Source: Maratus speciosus (taxonomy: Eukaryota; Arthropoda; Arachnida; Araneae; Salticidae). Taken from it: a stretch of 64,000 nt of DNA. The stretch is taken from positions 310,001 to 374,000 of the forward strand of contig CAWVRF010001077.1 in NCBI GenBank assembly GCA_963932465.1. The letters are read 5' to 3'. The notes beneath the pieces are model-generated. The model was not told the origin of the DNA, did not search any database, and worked only from the letters and a program-made list of their open reading frames with translations. Numbering within the stretch: the first letter of the stretch is position 1; each line of letters begins with the position of its first letter. A program made the translations under genes and the position numbers. This document shows positions 39,396 to 51,852 of the stretch, piece after piece.

Positions 39396-40327
39396 GTGAA
39401 TAATTTGGTGCAGCCATGTTTTGACAATGTTTATAAAATTGACAAGACAGTGTTAATACGTTCACTAAGCTCCACGTTTCACTGCATTATAAACACACAA
39501 TTTAAAGTAATACAATTAATTCTCTTGAATTTTAACTGTAACTTGATGTGTAACAAAAGATCTGTAAGTTTTTTAGCGTGTTATTTTTAGTCTAGAAAGA
39601 TAAAATGACGGAAAATGAGGTATAAGGAGGTTTTTCACGCTTGTTCCGCAGTGATAGGTGAAAATAACACATTTTAAAACGTGGAAATACGTTGCCGGAA
39701 AATATGTTTTCAAATTTTCTTCCTCGCCAAGGCAGTTTTCTCTATTTCGCCATGGCCCCTATGCTGGCAAAATTACCGAGAATTTAATTTCCGTATCCGG
39801 CTATGAAAAACACATTAAAATTGGGCAGTTAGGAGCTCATATATCACAGCGCTGTCTAGTGGCAGTTATTTTATTAGTAGCATCGAGATGAAGATGTAAA
39901 GTCGTACATATTCATATATTACACTTTAAATTTGGACTCACAGATTTTGAAAAAAAAATCTTCAATGCGCGGAATTTAAATTAAATAGCGGTGAGCTCGA
40001 TTATGAATGATTAATGGATTTTTAATGGGAATTTCGCCAAATTTGCCAGCTATCGCCAAGTTGGCTTCATATATGGCAACTTTTTCCGCCAAATTTGGTG
40101 AAATACTGCCAGATTTGGCGATATTTTGCCAAGTTGGTCAACATTTGGCGCTATTTTAGCAACCCTGCCATGAGTACTTTTCCACAATTACTCATTGTTG
40201 AAGCTGGTACTGATTTCTCCATAGGAAGCCTAATTCTGATATGGCCCCGATCAATGAGGCGGTCCAACCGGAATTGTGACGGACACACAGAGACTCGAAT
40301 TTTATATAAATAGATAGTTTATTTAGG
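39396..40327. other. no gene; weak TTGGCGA-type cluster
   Basis: 39996-40165 carries degenerate CGCCAAATTTGCC, TATCGCCAAGTTGGC and ATTTGGCGATATTTTG words, a decayed relative of the dispersed repeat. Confidence 0.45.
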
Positions 40328-40699
40328 ATGGCTTCAAAGAGGAAAATATTAACAGTAAAAGGAAAAGCTGATTTAATTCATGTAGCAGAAATTGAAAAGT
40401 TTCTTAACTTGGGAGATTTAGAGGAGAAATTTGAAATAAGTAAAAACCAGGTAAGTAATATGCTAAAGGATAGACAAGAAATAAAGTTATGGATTACTAA
40501 TTCAAATGAACATTCCAAGGCTATAAAATTTATAAAAACTGAATCACGTGAAATTGAGAGAGTAGTGTTCAATTGGTTTTCTTATCTAACAAGGAAGGTC
40601 TCCATACGGGCATACTCCAAAAAATCTGAAAAAAATCTACAATGTTATTCTTTTGACGATAAATATGTTTATAAAAAAAAATCGGCGGAAAATCGATAG
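40328..40699 (+). pseudogene. Tigger/pogo-type transposase, N-terminal DNA-binding fragment
   Basis: The first 60 or so residues (KRKILTVKGKADLIHVAEIE, then LEEKFEISKNQVSNMLKDR) match the psq/CENP-B-like helix-turn-helix that opens Tigger transposases. After that the match fades and the frame ends. No catalytic domain is seen nearby. Confidence 0.72.
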
Positions 40700-40776
40700 T
40701 GTGTCCTTAAAAAAACAATGAAGGTTTCGTTATTTGGCGTTTTATCACCGGTTGGCTGTGGAAGAAAATTTCAAAA

Positions 40777-41503
40777 AATGGGTGTTTATAAAGTCCCGGA
40801 CCCATTTTGATGTTTAATAACTCATAAAATAATGAAGATATAAACAAACTTATGGCATTTATTGATGGAATAACTCATATATTTTCCTTTTCAGCTTTGA
40901 ATATCTTTACTTTTTTAAATATCGTCTGCGCGTGTGGTTAATTTCAGATAATTTCATTTTCCAGTCTAAATATCTCTATTTTTCTAAATATCGTCTGCTT
41001 ATTAGTTGCATTTTTCTCTCTTTTGTTTTCGGCAACTATTGCAATGCTATGTTTACTTTTGATGTGTTTGTACTATGTTACTTTTATATGTGATGTACCA
41101 TCGTTCGTACTTCTTTGAATGACCATTTTCCAGGAAGATGGATTGGGCGAGGAGGTCCAATTCCTTGGCCACCCAGATCACCTGATATAACGCCACTGGA
41201 CTTTTTCCTTTGGGGATTTGTAAAGGACAATGTTTACTGGAGGAGAGTGTCGAACATTGATGACTTAAAAGCCAGAATTACAACCGCAATAGCCTCTGTG
41301 GATGCCGACTTGCTTGACGCTACCTAGCGTGAAATTGACTATCGACTTGATATTCTCCGTGCGACGAAGGGGGCGCACGTGGAAGTTCATTGACAAAGGT
41401 TATGAAACTTTTTGAGTCTATCTAACGATTTATGTTATTAATTTTAATCTATCTTTATTATTTTATGAGTTATTAAACATCAAAATGGGTCGTAAACACC
41501 CTG
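40777..41503. mobile_element. internally deleted mariner remnant
   Basis: Inverted ends with ATTTTGATGTTTAATAACTC near 40805 and the complement near 41465, TA at 41504-41505. Only the last part of the transposase remains (41115-41327). Confidence 0.78.
41115..41327 (+). pseudogene. mariner transposase C-terminal fragment
   Basis: 70 residues with GRWIGRGGPIPWPPRSPDIT and PLDFFLWG, the block around the third catalytic Asp, clearly related to the same region of the transposase at 17141-18217. The first two catalytic residues are missing. Confidence 0.82.
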
Positions 41504-41638
41504 TACCTTTTTTTGTCAAACATTCTTTAAGGTAAAATTGTTTCCTATTGAACTTGTTTAAATAAATGTAATTTAAATAACTTTAGTTTTGTCAGTTTTA
41601 GTTTATTTAAGTATAGTTTTTTCATTTACAGTGGAACT

Positions 41639-43235
41639 TCCTTTAACAAAGTCCATATTTAACGAAGTTTTCTACTTAACGAAATTATCTGCTGAATTTT
41701 GACTTTGAACATCATTAATATGTAAATTAATCTGCATATTACGAATAATATATTCTTCACTTAAGACCGTTCGTCACTCAGCTTCCGAATTCTCCTCGGT
41801 AATGTTAAGTCTATGGGCATTTGATGCATTCTTATATTTAAAATATCACCTCGGGAAATTAATATTTTTAACTTCTTTTTTCAATTCCTACTATTAGTTC
41901 ACACTCTCCTTATATATCCTCACGAGACCCAAGCAAAATGTAATGCATAAATTTTCTTTAAATATGAGTTTTTTTTCAACAAATAGGCATCAAAAATGAC
42001 GTTTTTAAAGAAATTAATAAATTTCGATTTTTTAATTTTGTTTTACAGCACATCCATCTAAATGGATGTTCAGGTCATAACTCGCTTTGAAGTAATTTAA
42101 AAAATGCCAGAAGTATGGGGAAGAATACAATTTATTATAAAGAACATAAGGGAAGTATTAACATCTGATTTAAAATTGCAAAATAAAAATAGTTTAAACA
42201 AATTAAAATAACAAAACAACGAAAATTACCAGCAGAACGTAGAATTCTAACTTGACTCATTTATTACGCCATTTTGTAAACAAAGTAGTTACCGTTGCCA
42301 AAATCCAAAAGCTGGATGTTCATTTTTGATTCATACATTACCAAAACCAATTGATTTTAGATTTCTACAATGAAATTTAACGCAATAGAAGGAGAAAGCA
42401 AAACATCCATTTAAATGGATGCCAGGTCTCAGGAGGATATATCTTGTTCAAATTTTCAATCGTTAATAAAATACTTATTATTCATCCAATCAAGTTCAAA
42501 TACATTTTTTTAAACTTGTACTGGATGCACTTCATGTTAACACTGTTATTTCAACTATTAATTCATTAATTAAATTTTAATTAATTAATTTTAGTTTTGC
42601 ATGGGAAACAAAATGGCGGACATTGGTTATTGAAGCATATAATGCATCTTCATATCTATAAGGGGAGTTACCATAGGGGGGACCCTGTTCTGTCGCCAAA
42701 TACCGCCAAGCTTATCGCCAACTTGGCGATATATCTTCAAATTTGGCGACCAAAATTAGTCGCCAAAAGTGACGCCAACATGACGATATCTCTCATATTT
42801 CACCAAATCCCCATAGACTACCATTGTAAACCTACTTGCTTATAGAAAATCAACAAATTGAGATATTTTAATGCAACAAAAACTAATATTAGCTTAAGGG
42901 ATTATATTAAATTTTTCTTTGATGACCTAAGTAGGAATTGACTTTTTTTTTTTTTTCTTTTGTTGTTACATTACTTGTTTTGTGTATTCTTCTTAAAAAT
43001 TTACTCTCAGTTCGTCTGCTTTTAACACACTAAATATTAAATTAAGCAGAGATTATATAAATATTTTGTCAACTAATAAAATAAGAGACATTCTTTAAGA
43101 AGAGCACACAGAATACAGAAATAAATATTAATATCCTGAGGAGATATTTTAAATATAAGAATGCATCAAACGCCCATCGGCTTAACATTACCGGGGGGAC
43201 TTTGGAAACTGAGTGACGAGCAGCCTTAACGCAAC
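41639..43235. mobile_element. pogo-like non-autonomous element, composite
   Basis: Starts CAGTGGAACTTCCTTTAACAA after TA. 41765-41870 is inverted at about 43130-43215 (GCATTTGATGCATTCTTATA and complement). The middle holds TTGGCGA-repeat sequence and a further insert (41925-42436, ends CCTCACGAGACCC and GGTCTCAGGAGG). The right end is lost at the next element. Confidence 0.55.
42437..42970 (+). repeat. TTGGCGA-rich dispersed repeat, copy 4
   Basis: Direct relative of 27230-27475 and inverse of 30403 and 32281, including CTTGTTCAAATTTTCAATCG and GTCGCCAAAAGTGACGCCAA. Confidence 0.7.
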
Positions 43236-43242
43236 TGAACCA

Positions 43243-43994
43243 CGGGGTCAGGTAACCTTTGAACCAATAAAGTACATGGAAAAGTGATCTCTGTAAGAAT
43301 TCCAGTCATTCTTTAACTAATTGACTTTTAATTATAAAATTGAAAACACATGTTAGGAACGATTTATTTTATCAATCAAAGTTGTTATAAAAGGTATACA
43401 CATATATAGTTCTTTTTAAATTTATTTTTAAAGATAATACAATTTTTACGAAAGAATTATTCTTGCATGCATTGCGCGCATGATTTTTCCCATTTCAATG
43501 GCTGAAACAAGCCAAGATTTTTTTAATGAGTACAGATATAAAGTGTTTTCAAAATGACCTACAATGAAAGAAATAAAAATTGTAGTTCTCGAGAAAAAAA
43601 AAATTTTTTTAGAGTAATTCGAAATATCGAGATATTTCTTATACAAAAGTAGTCGTGAATTCTAAACTTCTTACTTGAGAAACATAATAATAGGTCATTT
43701 TGTGCTTCTGTACGTTTAATACATCCACCAAAAATTTCGTGAAATTCTAGGCAACCGTTTTTCAGAAATCGTGCGCGCAATGATCAAAATCACTGTTTTG
43801 AGAAAATTGGCTTTAAAGATTGAAACACCCGTTGATCATATAGCAAAAGCTCAAAGTATTTTAGACATAACTTCTCTTCTAATGCGTATTTTTGTATGGG
43901 GTTTGATTTTAAATGTTCCCAAAGAATCATATTTAATTATAAGCTATTTAAAAAAAATTCGATTTTTGGACGCTTCAAAGGTTACCTGACCCCT
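43243..43994. mobile_element. foldback element
   Basis: GGGGTCAGGTAACCTTTGAA at the left and the complement at the right. Arms continue inward for a long way (GCGCGCATGATTTT and AAATCGTGCGCGCAATGATC are related). Frames inside are not genes. Confidence 0.7.
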
Positions 43995-44081
43995 AAAACC
44001 ATTTAATACCCTACTGACGATGACATATTGCAAAGTGTAATAAATGCATTGAACTATTAATAACGAGGAACTGGCATATCC

Positions 44082-44286
44082 TTAACCCCTTGGGGACGAG
44101 CGACTTTTACAGAATTTTTAATCTCTAATCACAGGTTTTTTAAAACAGAATATTTTGCCTTATTGAATCGGGAAAATTCTCGTATATAAGGCAAAATTTA
44201 CAATAAAGTTTTTCTGGTGAGAATAATACCCGATTTTGAGCAACTTACGCGGCACGAATACCGGTCGCTCGTCCTCAAGTGGTTAA
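44082..44286. mobile_element. TTAA-type MITE
   Basis: TTAACCCCTTGGGGACGAGCGAC to GTCGCTCGTCCTCAAGTGGTTAA-type end (inner repeat of 18 bp). Same family as 24016-24223. Confidence 0.82.
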
Positions 44287-44634
44287 AATAGTGAACCTTC
44301 AACTGTAACCGCTAACACAGGAGTTGTTTGCCGCCGGTGGAATCTTCCACCAATAGATTTATATAGAAATTTTCGACTTATTTAAACGCCTTATTATTGT
44401 CAAATTTCAGTCATAAATAATGGTAGAAAGAGGTTTTCATTTTTACTCGTAGCAGTTTACTTTGTCACCAATACTTTATCACCACTATTTTAGCATTAAA
44501 GAAATTGCTTTATTTATTGATAAAAATTTCGCTGTATTAGTGAAGTGCAATTTACCTTCCTGAGTTTGTGGTGGCAAATGACTTTCAACAAGAAATTTGA
44601 AAATTCTTACTTTTGGCAGGGAATGGGTTAAGCG

Positions 44635-44786
44635 CATAGCTGCCAACTCTTACGCTTTTTTGTACCAGAAAAAAATTAATAGAGATGTTTTGCCTTATTT
44701 AATCAGAAGATTACGACGATTAAAAAAGATAAAATTTACTATAAAATTTTTGTGGTACAAAAAAGCGTAAGCTGTTGGCAGCTATG
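44635..44786. mobile_element. hAT-type MITE, 152 bp
   Basis: CATAGCTGCCAACTCTTACG and the complement, with flanking 8-mers GTTAAGCG and GTTAAGCA (7 of 8). A diverged relative lies at 51660-51820. Confidence 0.8.
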
Positions 44787-44794
44787 GTTAAGCA

Positions 44795-45961
44795 GCACCA
44801 AAAATAATATTTTGATGCGTACCAGAAATTTACTTAAAATCAAAACATAAATACCACATAAAATTCAGAGATTAAATAAAACAGTTTAGTAGTTCTAAAT
44901 AAAAATTCTGGTATGAATTTTTTTTTAAATAAAACTTGACTAGCATTCCCAGTATCTTAAGACGAAAATAGCGAATTAAACGCAAATTCTAAATTATTCA
45001 ATGTGTTCTATATATAAAAATCAAAATTCCTTCTGTCAAGTATATTATTATAAACTGATATATCTATAATTTTCTGTAAAAGAATAATAATTACAGTAAA
45101 CATTAAAAAACTTCTTTGTGCCGTGGATTCTGTACCAGTTAGAAATAAAAATGTCATTAAGTGTAAAGGAAACAATTAAAAAAATTACCAATTTCGCATA
45201 AAATAAAAAAACTACATAAGAAGAAAAAAGAAAAGAAAATTAAACATAATTCATTCTTAGACTGTTATTTGTACAGAAAAATGATGGAAATGTGAAAATA
45301 TAATATCAATAAAGCAAACATTTAATAGTTATAATATCGAATGAAAAAAAATTTCTTAAACAATTATACATCGGTAAAAATAAATGCAATTTAAACATGA
45401 AAAAATCTTAATAAAAATCCATTATTAAATTACCAAAAACGTAACAACAGGAAAACGAGTTCAATGAAAATTAAAAGAGTACATAAAAATACAAATAATA
45501 AATTCCACCGAAGTTGGAACTAACTTTCTTTCGTTCCTTCCGTTTCATTAAAAGGAATGGAAATTCCCAAGTGAGAATTTTTTATGCCCCAAATAAAATA
45601 AATGAGATCAAAAGATTTTTTTATCGGACATATTACGTGTTTTTTTTTGTTTTTTTTTCGCCACAAAGGAATATAATACATTGTTTCATAATATTTGAAG
45701 AAACATTTATACACGGCGAAAGCTTTAAAAATTTAATAATGCCTGTTTATCGAATTACCCTGGAGAGGTAAAATCTTAAAAAATTTAAATCTTAATAACA
45801 TCTCTCCACTTTTTCATAAGGAAAATAAATAATATGTATCTTATAGAGAGCAAGTTTAGACACAAGACAATTATTCAAAATTTACAGTTGCGTGTTATAC
45901 TTTGAGTACATATAAAATGTAAGATTAAAAATCAGAAAAAGATGAGTATAAGAAATAAAAT
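44795..45961. other. AT-rich DNA, no gene seen
   Basis: A-rich, with overlapping low-complexity frames on both strands near 45514-45771. No supported feature. Confidence 0.5.
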
Positions 45962-45969
45962 GTCTACAT

Positions 45970-46683
45970 CAGGGTCGGCGAACCTATGGCACTCGTGCCA
46001 CTTTTGGCACGCAAAAGAATATTTTTGGCACGGCATTGCTATGGCTCTAAATCAAAATAAAGAGAGATTACACAAAATCGTGACTGATCTTTTCTAAATT
46101 CGATTAAATGTAAATTGAAAAAATCAAATTGCGGCATATTATATTCCAATCTAATTAATTATGGTCTCAAAAATTATTCAAACAAATACGGTATTTGAAA
46201 ACTATCGATAAGAATTGGTTATTAGACATTACTAAATTCCGATGGGTTGTGGCAACTTAGAAGTTATTTCACAGCTTTTCAAAGAAACTGGCATTTGCTA
46301 TTTTAAGTTTTTCTGTCTATCTATTCTTTGAGTCATTGTTTTCACAAATGAATAATATCAAATCTGAAAGCACTTATCAGATAAATCCGGTTCAGTTTGC
46401 ATTAAAATTAACTTGATATTAAGATGCAGCAATAGAAATCAAATTACATCGCATTAAATTTTTTTAATTATTTTCAAAAATATATTTGTTTCCATAATTA
46501 TTATAGTGTAATACCTACATGTACGTTCCTCATATTTTTTAAATCTTATAAGAGAATTTTAAGTAATTTTAAACCATTATTTTTCCACCTACTAAATTTG
46601 TTTTTTACTTGGCACGTCATAGTCACATAAAATATTTTTTGATCGAATTTGGCACACGGCAACAAAAAGGTTCGCCAACACTG
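45970..46683. mobile_element. non-autonomous hAT element, 714 bp
   Basis: CAGGGTCGGCGAACC at the left, GGTTCGCCAACACTG at the right, exact 8-bp duplication GTCTACAT (45962-45969 and 46684-46691). Subterminal TTTTGGCACG words are repeated. No transposase. Confidence 0.92.
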
Positions 46684-46919
46684 GTCTACATTAATCCATT
46701 AACGGCGAGTTTCTTTTACACTTATTTTAATACATCAATACCAGTTGGTACCAGATTTTCCATATTGTAATTTTAACTCATTTAATCTCTCAAAGTTTGA
46801 GATTAGATAATATGAAAATTTCCTTACTAATATACTGGTTTTCACATTTAAAAGTTTTGTACTACTTAAGTGGCACATTGTTTTCCCAACAGGCCCCCAA
46901 AAGTGACACTTCCCATGAG

Positions 46920-47128
46920 TTAACCCCTTGAGGGGCGGTGGGATAAAATATATCCCACCTAATTTAAAGTAGATTCTCACCAGAAAATTTTAACTAAATT
47001 TTATGTTTTTAACTTTGGAGGAAAATCGTTGAATGGTTGCATTTTGTTATTTAAAAATAAAATTTTTCGATTATTCCGGTGAGAATTTAATATTTAGAAT
47101 CATTTTTGCTTGCCCCTCAAGGGGTTAA
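46920..47128. mobile_element. TTAA-type MITE
   Basis: TTAACCCCTTGAGGGGC to GCCCCTCAAGGGGTTAA. Perfect hairpin GGTGGGATA...TATCCCACC just inside the left end. Confidence 0.87.
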
Positions 47129-47149
47129 CGAATACTGTACATCTATCGG

Positions 47150-47480
47150 GTGTCCCAAAAATGACTGATCGATTTTAAAATTCAATAACTTGCAAGCGGT
47201 GACAGATATTTTAAAAAAATCTTGCAGGAGTGTTATGCAAGACGTCAGGAGTTTTTATGCTGCGATTCTCAGTTTTAGTTACAAATAGCATCGACAGATG
47301 GCGCTGCAAGCAATAACCGTTAAATTCAGGCTCGATCCTTCGGCCTCTCTCTTCTTCCATGCGAAAAAAGGAGATTAAATTGCATTGAATGAGTTCCGAA
47401 GTACCAAAAAATCGGGTCTGGACTGAGCACATGTTGCTCTCAGCGCCATCTATTGTTTGAAATTTGAACTAAAATCAGAA
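47150..47480 (+). mobile_element. mariner-like 5' end fragment
   Basis: GGGTGTCCCAAAAATGACTG is a usual mariner terminus. No matching right end or transposase frame found within the next kilobase. Confidence 0.4.
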
Positions 47481-47694
47481 TCACTTTCTCATTTGTTTCT
47501 TTAAATTCGTTTTTTTAATGTTCATTTATTATTCTTTTTAAAGTTTTTTAATTTAAAGGGTATAATTTAGAGCATCTTTAATCAACCTGCGGACCACAGG
47601 TGATTATGGTCGTAATCAATAATTTAACAGAAAATACACTACTACAATTTATAGAGATGAAGTCTGATAAGTGAAAAATAATTACTTATAAGTC

Positions 47695-47902
47695 TTAACC
47701 CTCTGTCTACCAGAAGGGTCCAATGGACCCGACATGTACATTCAAAATATTTATTCAAACCAGAAATTTCTTCAAAACAAACTAAATGTATAAATCAGAC
47801 AATAATAAGTTAAATAAACAAATTAAATAGTTTTAAGTAAAAATTCTGGTGTAGAATGTTTTTATAAAACTTGAGTAAAATTTCCGGTAGTTCTAGGGTT
47901 AA
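47695..47902. mobile_element. TTAA-type MITE
   Basis: TTAACCCTCTGTCTACCAG to CCGGTAGTTCTAGGGTTAA. Hairpin AAGGGTCCAATGGACCC. Confidence 0.8.
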
Positions 47903-47916
47903 ACTTTTATAATCCT

Positions 47917-48123
47917 TTAACACTAGAACCGCCGTAGCGGTCATTTTGACCGCTACCGAATAAAAATGTTTCGATTATCACCAGAAATTTCTTTCTAAAA
48001 TAAGTTTAAATTGTACTACGGAGAAATAAGTTAAGCAAATAAATTAAGTAGTTTCAATTAAAATTTCCGGTGTAAAATATTTTTATAACACTTCAGTAAA
48101 ATTTCCGGCGGTTCTAGTGTTAA
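47917..48123. mobile_element. TTAA-type MITE
   Basis: TTAACACTAGAACCGCC to GGCGGTTCTAGTGTTAA. Hairpin AGCGGTC-ATTTT-GACCGCT. Confidence 0.88.
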
Positions 48124-48618
48124 GACAATTTCACAAAAATAACAACAATATTAACATTTAATTATTATTAATTAAAAGTTAATAATTAGTTAATTAGGAA
48201 GATTTAATATTTGATAATCAGGTAGGATAAATTAACAATATTTGTAGAACAATCAGTATGAATAAGTAAAATTTGAACAATTACACGTAAACATATCTAT
48301 TTCTTGCAATTCAGCAAAAACTCAAACTTTTCTACAATTAAAGAGATTAATTTTTCTTTAAATAGCATAATATTGAATGAAATTTGTTAATCTTAAGTGA
48401 ATTCGAAACTTAAGAAAAACTTTCCCTACATTTACTTCGTTCTATTTATATTCTCCAAAATTAACAAACGCCTTTTTAAAAAATGTAGTCTTAATGAATA
48501 ATTTACATATTTTACATAATAATTTGCCTTCCCGCACACACACACGCGCTAAAATGTATGGAGAAAAATGTTATAAATGAAGCAAAAAATCACTTATACG
48601 ACTTAAATTTTATAGTGC

Positions 48619-48827
48619 TTTAATATTAGAACCACCATTAGGGGTTATTTTGACCCCTACCAAATTTATAATAGTCGATTCGAACCAGAAATGTTTTTCT
48701 CAGATATGTTAAATGTATCCAGCACAAAAATAGGCTAATTAAATAAGTTAAATAGATGTAAACAAAGATTTTGGTGTCAAACACTTTTATGAAACTTGAG
48801 TAAAATAGCCGCCGGTTCTAGTCTTTA
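48619..48827. mobile_element. TTAA-type MITE
   Basis: TTAATATTAGAACCACCATT to GCCGGTTCTAGTCTTTA (decayed). Hairpin AGGGGTT-ATTTT-GACCCCT with one G-T pair. Confidence 0.78.
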
Positions 48828-49327
48828 GAACCTTTCACAAAATTCCAAATGTTCACAAACTGTCGGAAAAAATAACAATTCTCAACGTAATACAAATACA
48901 AACTCATTGGTTAAAAATTCGTTTTTATGAAACGCTAATTCAAAAGAGACTTTGCTGCTTGACATAAATTCGGCATAAAAAATAAGATGAAGTTTTCTTT
49001 AAAAATAATACAAGCCTACGTCAAATTCGAGAAAGTTAAATGAGTGTATCATAGGCTAATTGAGAAATCAGGCTTTTTGCAAATAGTCAGGTGAACTTGA
49101 AAATCATCTACCTTTAACCAATCAGCCTGATATTTTTCAGACTTATTCGGCTGTGCAAGCTAATTAGAAAATTATCATATGTATGTTCAATCGTCCAGCC
49201 TAGATACTTGCGCGGTTTGGGATGTGCTCCAACCGAATACAAAAATTCCATTTGAAGTCAGCCCACAACCCCTTCCGAACCGGACAAATTAATTTTCATA
49301 ACCTGTTCGTTTTGACCCACGACTACT
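48828..49327. other. AT-rich DNA, no gene seen
   Basis: No supported feature. Confidence 0.5.
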
Positions 49328-49513
49328 GTTGCCAAGTATCCGGCGTAAATCAGGTTTCCAAATACTCTGGACACCACTATTTTTTTTACAATATATTTCA
49401 CCATATTACTCGCAGATAATTCTGCTTTTAGATACGGAGAAGAAAATTACTTTAAAATACAGGTGTCCAGAGCATTTGGAGTTCCAATTTACGCTGGAAA
49501 CCTGGCAACACTA
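49328..49513. mobile_element. MITE
   Basis: GTTGCCAAGTATCCGGCGTAA at the left, TTTACGCTGGAAACCTGGCAAC at the right. Inner CTCTGGACACC and GGTGTCCAGAG are inverted. Confidence 0.75.
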
Positions 49514-49566
49514 CCTAAAACCTTACTAGAACCGCTGCCATCAAAATACCCAGGCCAGGAACATGA

Positions 49567-49946
49567 GTTGAGACGTCATCACTAATCGACCGACTACTCA
49601 TTAGTGTTGAAATTTACACTGGAAAATTTTGAAAAGCAATTTTCTTTTATTTTATTTGTGGACTATCTATCATCTCATAAAACAATATTAACTATTTAAA
49701 CTTACTGGTGAGAATTCGGAATACCTAAATAAAAATTCAGTCAGATGCGTAATGCCACAGTGTTGACGCATCTGGGTGTTTTTTTATTGGGGGATTCTGA
49801 ATTCTCATCAGTACATTTAAATAGTTATTATTGTGTTATAAGACGATAGATATGCCACAAATAAAATAAAAGAAAATTGCTAATCAAAATTGTCCGGTGT
49901 GAATTTCAACACTAGTGAGAAGTCGGTCGATTATTGATGACGTCAC
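49567..49946. mobile_element. foldback MITE, about 380 bp
   Basis: Arms of about 185 bp beginning GACGTCATCACTAATCGACC. The centre has CAGATGCGT and ACGCATCTG around ATGCCACAGTGTTG. Confidence 0.82.
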
Positions 49947-50479
49947 AACGTGTCCTCTTGCCTTGAGTATTTCGATGGCAGCGCTGGAACTCGACATGTT
50001 TGAAACCGAAACTGAAATGTTTCAACAAAACACTAAATGAAATAAAATTAATTCATCTTTTAATGCAATGATAAAAAGTAGTCTACAATTATATCTCTAA
50101 TAACAATTTTATCTGTTATATCGAAAAAGAGAAGTATCTATATTCTTATTTTCAAATATAGAATAAGCTCTGAATAGCGGACATCTCGGGATCGATGGAT
50201 TGCGTCTTTCGTCATGTTGGGTTGACCCTAATTTTCTTTTTCTTTGTCGTGGTGATTGTAATTTGCTTTTTACTTTCTTCTATCTTTACAAGAAAAAAGT
50301 ATTGGATTCGTGAAAATTTTCGACTTTCGGTTTTCGACGGATTTACACGTAGTAGGGGTCAGAGAACCTGAAAAACATGTTTTTACAAAATGTCTGTCTG
50401 TGAGTCTGTGAATCTGTTTGTCTGTCTGTCTGTATGTGACACAAATATTGTGGGCGCTCTATCTAAAAAACTAATGCAC

Positions 50480-51510
50480 GGAATTTAATAAAAATTAATA
50501 TTCAGTTATCCCCTGATATAAATTGCTGCTGATTAGTTTTTGGTGTAAATCGCTCAACAGGTGGCGCTGCTATGCAGCCTTTTTTTACGATTTCCGCAAT
50601 AGCTGAATCTCCAGAACTAATGCACGGATTTTCATCAAACTTCAGATTCCGTTAGTCCTCGACAAGAATTGAAGTTTTGTACATTTTGGTGTAAATCGCT
50701 CAACAGGTGGCGCTGCTATACTGCATTTTTTTACAATTTCCGCAATAGCTCTATCTCAACAACTAATGCTTGGATTTTCAACAAACTTCAGATTCAAGTA
50801 TACTTTGATATGAATTGGTGCTGTTTGTGTTTTGGTGCAAATCGCTCAACAGGTGGCGCTGCTATGCTGCACTTTTCAGAATTACCATTATAGCTGTATC
50901 TGAAGAACTAATGCAACAATTTTCACGAAACTTCAGAATCAGTTAATCCTTGATACGAATTGACATTTTGGTGTAAATCGCTCAACAGGTGGCGCTGCTA
51001 TACAGCATTTTTCACGATTTCTGCAATCGCTGTATCTCAAGAACTAATGGACACACTTTCATCAAATTTCAGATTCAGTTACTCTTTGATATGAAATGAT
51101 GCTGACTACGTGTTGGTGAATATCGCCCAATAGGTGGCGCTGCTATGCTGCATTTTGCACTATTTCCTCAATAGCTCTATCTCAAGAACTAATGCACGAA
51201 TTTTCATCAAACTTCAGATTCAAATACACCTTGAAAAATGTTGATACTGATTATGTGGTTGTGTAAATCGCTCAACAGGTGGCGCTGTTATGCTGCATTT
51301 GTCATGATTTGCGCAATGGCTCTATCTCAAAAACTAATGCACGGATTTTCCCCAAACTTCATATTCAGTTAGACATTGACATATGTTGGTGATAATTAGG
51401 TTCTGGTGTAAATCACCCAATAGGTGGCGCTGCTATGCTGCATTTTGATGGATTTACACGATTTCAGGGACAGTAATATCTCAAGAACTAATGCACGGAA
51501 TTTCATCTTT
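50480..51510 (+). repeat. satellite-like array, about 143-bp unit, seven to eight copies
   Basis: Each unit has AAATCGCTCAACAGGTGGCG, CTGCTATGCTGCATTTTT, and CTCAAGAACTAATGCACGGA. Copies differ by 10-25 percent by eye. Confidence 0.85.
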
Positions 51511-51659
51511 TTAGAATCCTCATGATGAGCATAGATGCACTGTGATAATGAATTTTGAAGTATTGACAAGTATGAGATAGAAGAAAGTTTTGTGATGGCC
51601 ACAACATACTAGTTTTGTGTCGTAATGATTGTAACTTTCTTTCTGCGGCTTTTCATCAG

Positions 51660-51820
51660 CATAGCTGCTAACTTGTACGGTTTTACGTTATCACTAAAAT
51701 TTAGTAGAATTCTTTTACTTATTTAATTATTAAAAATCGTTAAATTTTGGTGATTGAATTAGGCAATATTTACAAATAAATTTTAGTGGTAGTAAAAAAC
51801 CGTACGAATTGGTAGCTAAG
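51660..51820. mobile_element. diverged hAT-type MITE
   Basis: CATAGCTGCTAACTTGTACGG and GTACGAATTGGTAGCTAAG, related to 44635-44786. No clear duplication. Confidence 0.6.
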
Positions 51821-51852
51821 GTTCCGGCTCATTCCACCGCTAATTCCCCACC

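Noticed and set aside
43446..43989. Proteins of 66-73 residues near 43.5-44 kb
   Set aside because: Inside a foldback element, no domain, low complexity.
49222..49529. Overlapping frames near 49.2-49.5 kb
   Set aside because: They span a MITE and have no recognisable domain.
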